In this document: one piece after another, positions 62,017-64,000 of the stretch
Layout: every line of letters starts with the position of its first letter
How positions within the stretch are numbered: position 1 is the first letter of the stretch
NCBI GenBank assembly: GCA_937863685.1
Contig: CALMGM010000005.1
Location: forward strand, 1,138,217-1,202,216
Direction of reading: 5' to 3'
Length of the DNA stretch: 64,000 nucleotides
Source of the DNA: an uncultured bacterium
Lineage (GTDB): Bacteria; Edwardsbacteria; AC1; EtOH8
Notes under the pieces: generated by a model
Database searches by the model: none
Told to the model about the DNA's origin: nothing
What the model saw: the letters and a program-made list of their open reading frames with translations, nothing else
Made by a program: the position numbers and the translations under genes

Positions 62017-63503
62017 AAAGACTGGACTACTGGATAATAAGCAACGCGAAGAATTTCCCGGGAAAGGCGAGCCTGGAGGACGAAATTCCGTTTGTCATCT
62101 GGCAGCGGCAGTGGGAGGTGTGCGATATCATAGGCGACCGCCAGGGATCTGAAAAGCTGGCTCAATCCATCAACCTGTTGGCGGAAAAGAATCAATCTTA
62201 TGGGTCCCTAGCCAGTTACTATCTTTCGGCCCTGGCCGTATACCGGGCCAATTATAAGGAAGCCCTGAAGTTTTCCCGCAAGGGGCTGGAACAGGCCGTC
62301 GGATCGGGAGACCGGGAAGGGACGGCCCGGATGTACGGCCAGATGGGAGAGGCCAGCTATCATCTGTCGGACTATGTCGGCGCCACGGAATACCGAATGA
62401 AAGCGCTGGAGATCTTCAACGAATTGGGCCATGACATCAAGGCCGCCGATGTCAACAGCGACCTGGGTCTGACCTACTGGAGGATCGGCTCGTATGCTCA
62501 AGCGTTGGAATATTCCCGTCAGGCCCAGGAAATCTATGAAAAGGAAAATAACGTCCGCCAACTGATCGCGGTCAAGACCAATATTGCCAGCATTTATATC
62601 CGGATGGACAGGATCGATGAAGCTTTTGACCTTTATCAGCAGGTATTCGGGCTGGCCCAAACCATTGGCGATAAGCAGAAACAAAGCAGTCTGCTGAACA
62701 ACATAGGCGTGATACTGCTCCGGAGAAATGAGTACCAGAATGCTCTGGCCTATCTGCAGCGAGGGGTCAGTATAGACCGGACCATTGGGAATATAACCGG
62801 AGAGGGTTCCAAGCTCAATAATATGGCGGTCCTGGAGGGGACATTGGGCAACCATGATAAAGCTCTGGGATACCTGGAAAAAGCTTTGCTGATAGACATC
62901 TCCACAGGAAATCTAAACGGCCAGGCATCAAAGCTGAATAACATGGCAGACCTTTGGGCTATGAAACAGGATTATAAGAAAGCCCTGGAGTACAGCCTGA
63001 AGACCATGGAACTAAGCCGCCAGATCAATGCCAAAGATTACTTGTGTCATTCGCTGGTGAAGAATTCCGAGTTGTGTGCCTTGCTGGGCCGCTATCCGGA
63101 AGCAATTGAATACGGCCGGGAAGGGATAACCTTGGCCCGCGAGATAGGGTCACATTCGGCCATAATTTTAGGACTGTCCTATATGGCAAATGTATATTTG
63201 AAATTGGGTGATACCAAGATAGCTTTGGAATATTCCGATGAATCTTTGGCATTGTTAAAGAAACAGAGCGTTTTTGAGGTGGCCCTGGAAAAATATTATT
63301 TTCAGCGCTATGAAATATTAAAAGCAGTTGACAGAAAAGAGCAGGCACTGGAGTGCTTAAACAGGGCATATCGGGAACTTAATAAAAAGGCAGATGAAAT
63401 AAGTGACCCGGCAATGAGAGAAAAATTTTATTCAAACAACGCCGAGTATATTGTCATTTTAAACGAATGGAAGGCAATAGATAAAGGCAAACAAGAGGGT
63501 TAA
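62013..63503 (+). CDS. Tetratricopeptide-repeat protein
   Basis: Multiple TPRs (LNNIGVILLRRNEYQNALAYLQRGVSIDRTIGN); start ATG at 62013 overlapping the previous stop; longer ORF upstream is a shadow frame. Confidence 0.88.
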   Translation: MKRLDYWIISNAKNFPGKASLEDEIPFVIWQRQWEVCDIIGDRQGSEKLAQSINLLAEKNQSYGSLASYYLSALAVYRANYKEALKFSRKGLEQAVGSGDREGTARMYGQMGEASYHLSDYVGATEYRMKALEIFNELGHDIKAADVNSDLGLTYWRIGSYAQALEYSRQAQEIYEKENNVRQLIAVKTNIASIYIRMDRIDEAFDLYQQVFGLAQTIGDKQKQSSLLNNIGVILLRRNEYQNALAYLQRGVSIDRTIGNITGEGSKLNNMAVLEGTLGNHDKALGYLEKALLIDISTGNLNGQASKLNNMADLWAMKQDYKKALEYSLKTMELSRQINAKDYLCHSLVKNSELCALLGRYPEAIEYGREGITLAREIGSHSAIILGLSYMANVYLKLGDTKIALEYSDESLALLKKQSVFEVALEKYYFQRYEILKAVDRKEQALECLNRAYRELNKKADEISDPAMREKFYSNNAEYIVILNEWKAIDKGKQEG

Positions 63504-63534
63504 TGATATGCTAAAATGTTCAACAGGTGGTTGA

Positions 63535-63885
63535 ATGCCGATCTATGAATACCTCTGCCAGGGCTGCCAAAGGAAGGTCAGCCTGCTGATCCTCAACCCG
63601 TCGACCTACGGCCGGCCCAAGTGCCCCAGTTGCGGGAGCGCTGAGCTGGAGCGGATCATGTCCCGCTTCCGGACCCTGCGGTCCGAGGAGAAGCGGATGG
63701 AAAAGCTGGCCGATCCCTCATCCTTTACCGGGCTGGATGAGAACGATCCTTCCTCGGTGGCCAAGTGGGCCAAGAAGATGGGAAAAGAACTGGGGGATGA
63801 GGCGGGCGAGGGATTCGATGAGATGGTGGACCAGACCATGGAGGAGGAGATGAATAAAAGCAATGACGGGGAGTCGCTGGAGTAG
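63535..63885 (+). CDS. FmdB-family zinc-ribbon protein
   Basis: MPIYEYLCQGCQRKVSLLI...CPSCGSAELERIMSRF. Confidence 0.92.
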   Translation: MPIYEYLCQGCQRKVSLLILNPSTYGRPKCPSCGSAELERIMSRFRTLRSEEKRMEKLADPSSFTGLDENDPSSVAKWAKKMGKELGDEAGEGFDEMVDQTMEEEMNKSNDGESLE

Positions 63886-63918
63886 CCTGCAGAAGAGGAA
63901 AAATATTTATAAAAGGTG

Positions 63919-63946
63919 TGGATTCCCGATCAAGTCGGGAAAGACA
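63919..63946 (-). repeat. REP-like palindrome
   Basis: tggattcccgatcaagtcgggaaagaca. Confidence 0.75.
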
Positions 63947-64000
63947 CGCGAATGAAAAACGTTGTGTCTTAGTGTGAGAAGGAAAATATAAGGAAGCATG

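Overview
The window is a gene-dense, mostly GC-rich bacterial chromosome segment. Its style (C25 gingipain-like protease with a C-terminal FlgD/T9SS-like tail, short RpoD-like sigma factor, bactofilin, PEP/pyruvate-binding proteins) suggests an uncultivated FCB/candidate-phylum lineage; that assignment is inference. I support about 56 protein-coding genes, one TPP riboswitch, several TTGACA-N17-TATAAT-type promoters, many intrinsic terminators and three or more dispersed palindromic repeat families. I saw no rRNA, tRNA or CRISPR array. Main loci: an HspR-type heat-shock operon (hsp20-hspR-htrA-sigma) with a HAIR-like operator over its promoter; a transcarboxylase-like biotin enzyme locus; an AT-rich TcmP/DUF5131 island flanked by inverted intergenic repeats; a NuoE/NuoF/[2Fe2S-GltD-FdhF-like] complex; an NfnAB locus with a thrice-repeated Cys-rich (zinc-ribbon-like) domain; two PEP/pyruvate-binding paralogs; a TPP-riboswitch thiSGHE operon; and a C25 peptidase. 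The best candidates for something undescribed are the Nfn-associated zinc-ribbon domain family, the TcmP/DUF5131 island, a GIY-YIG nuclease ORF tightly bracketed by inverted REP-like palindromes, and the hybrid NADH/NADPH Fe-S complex.
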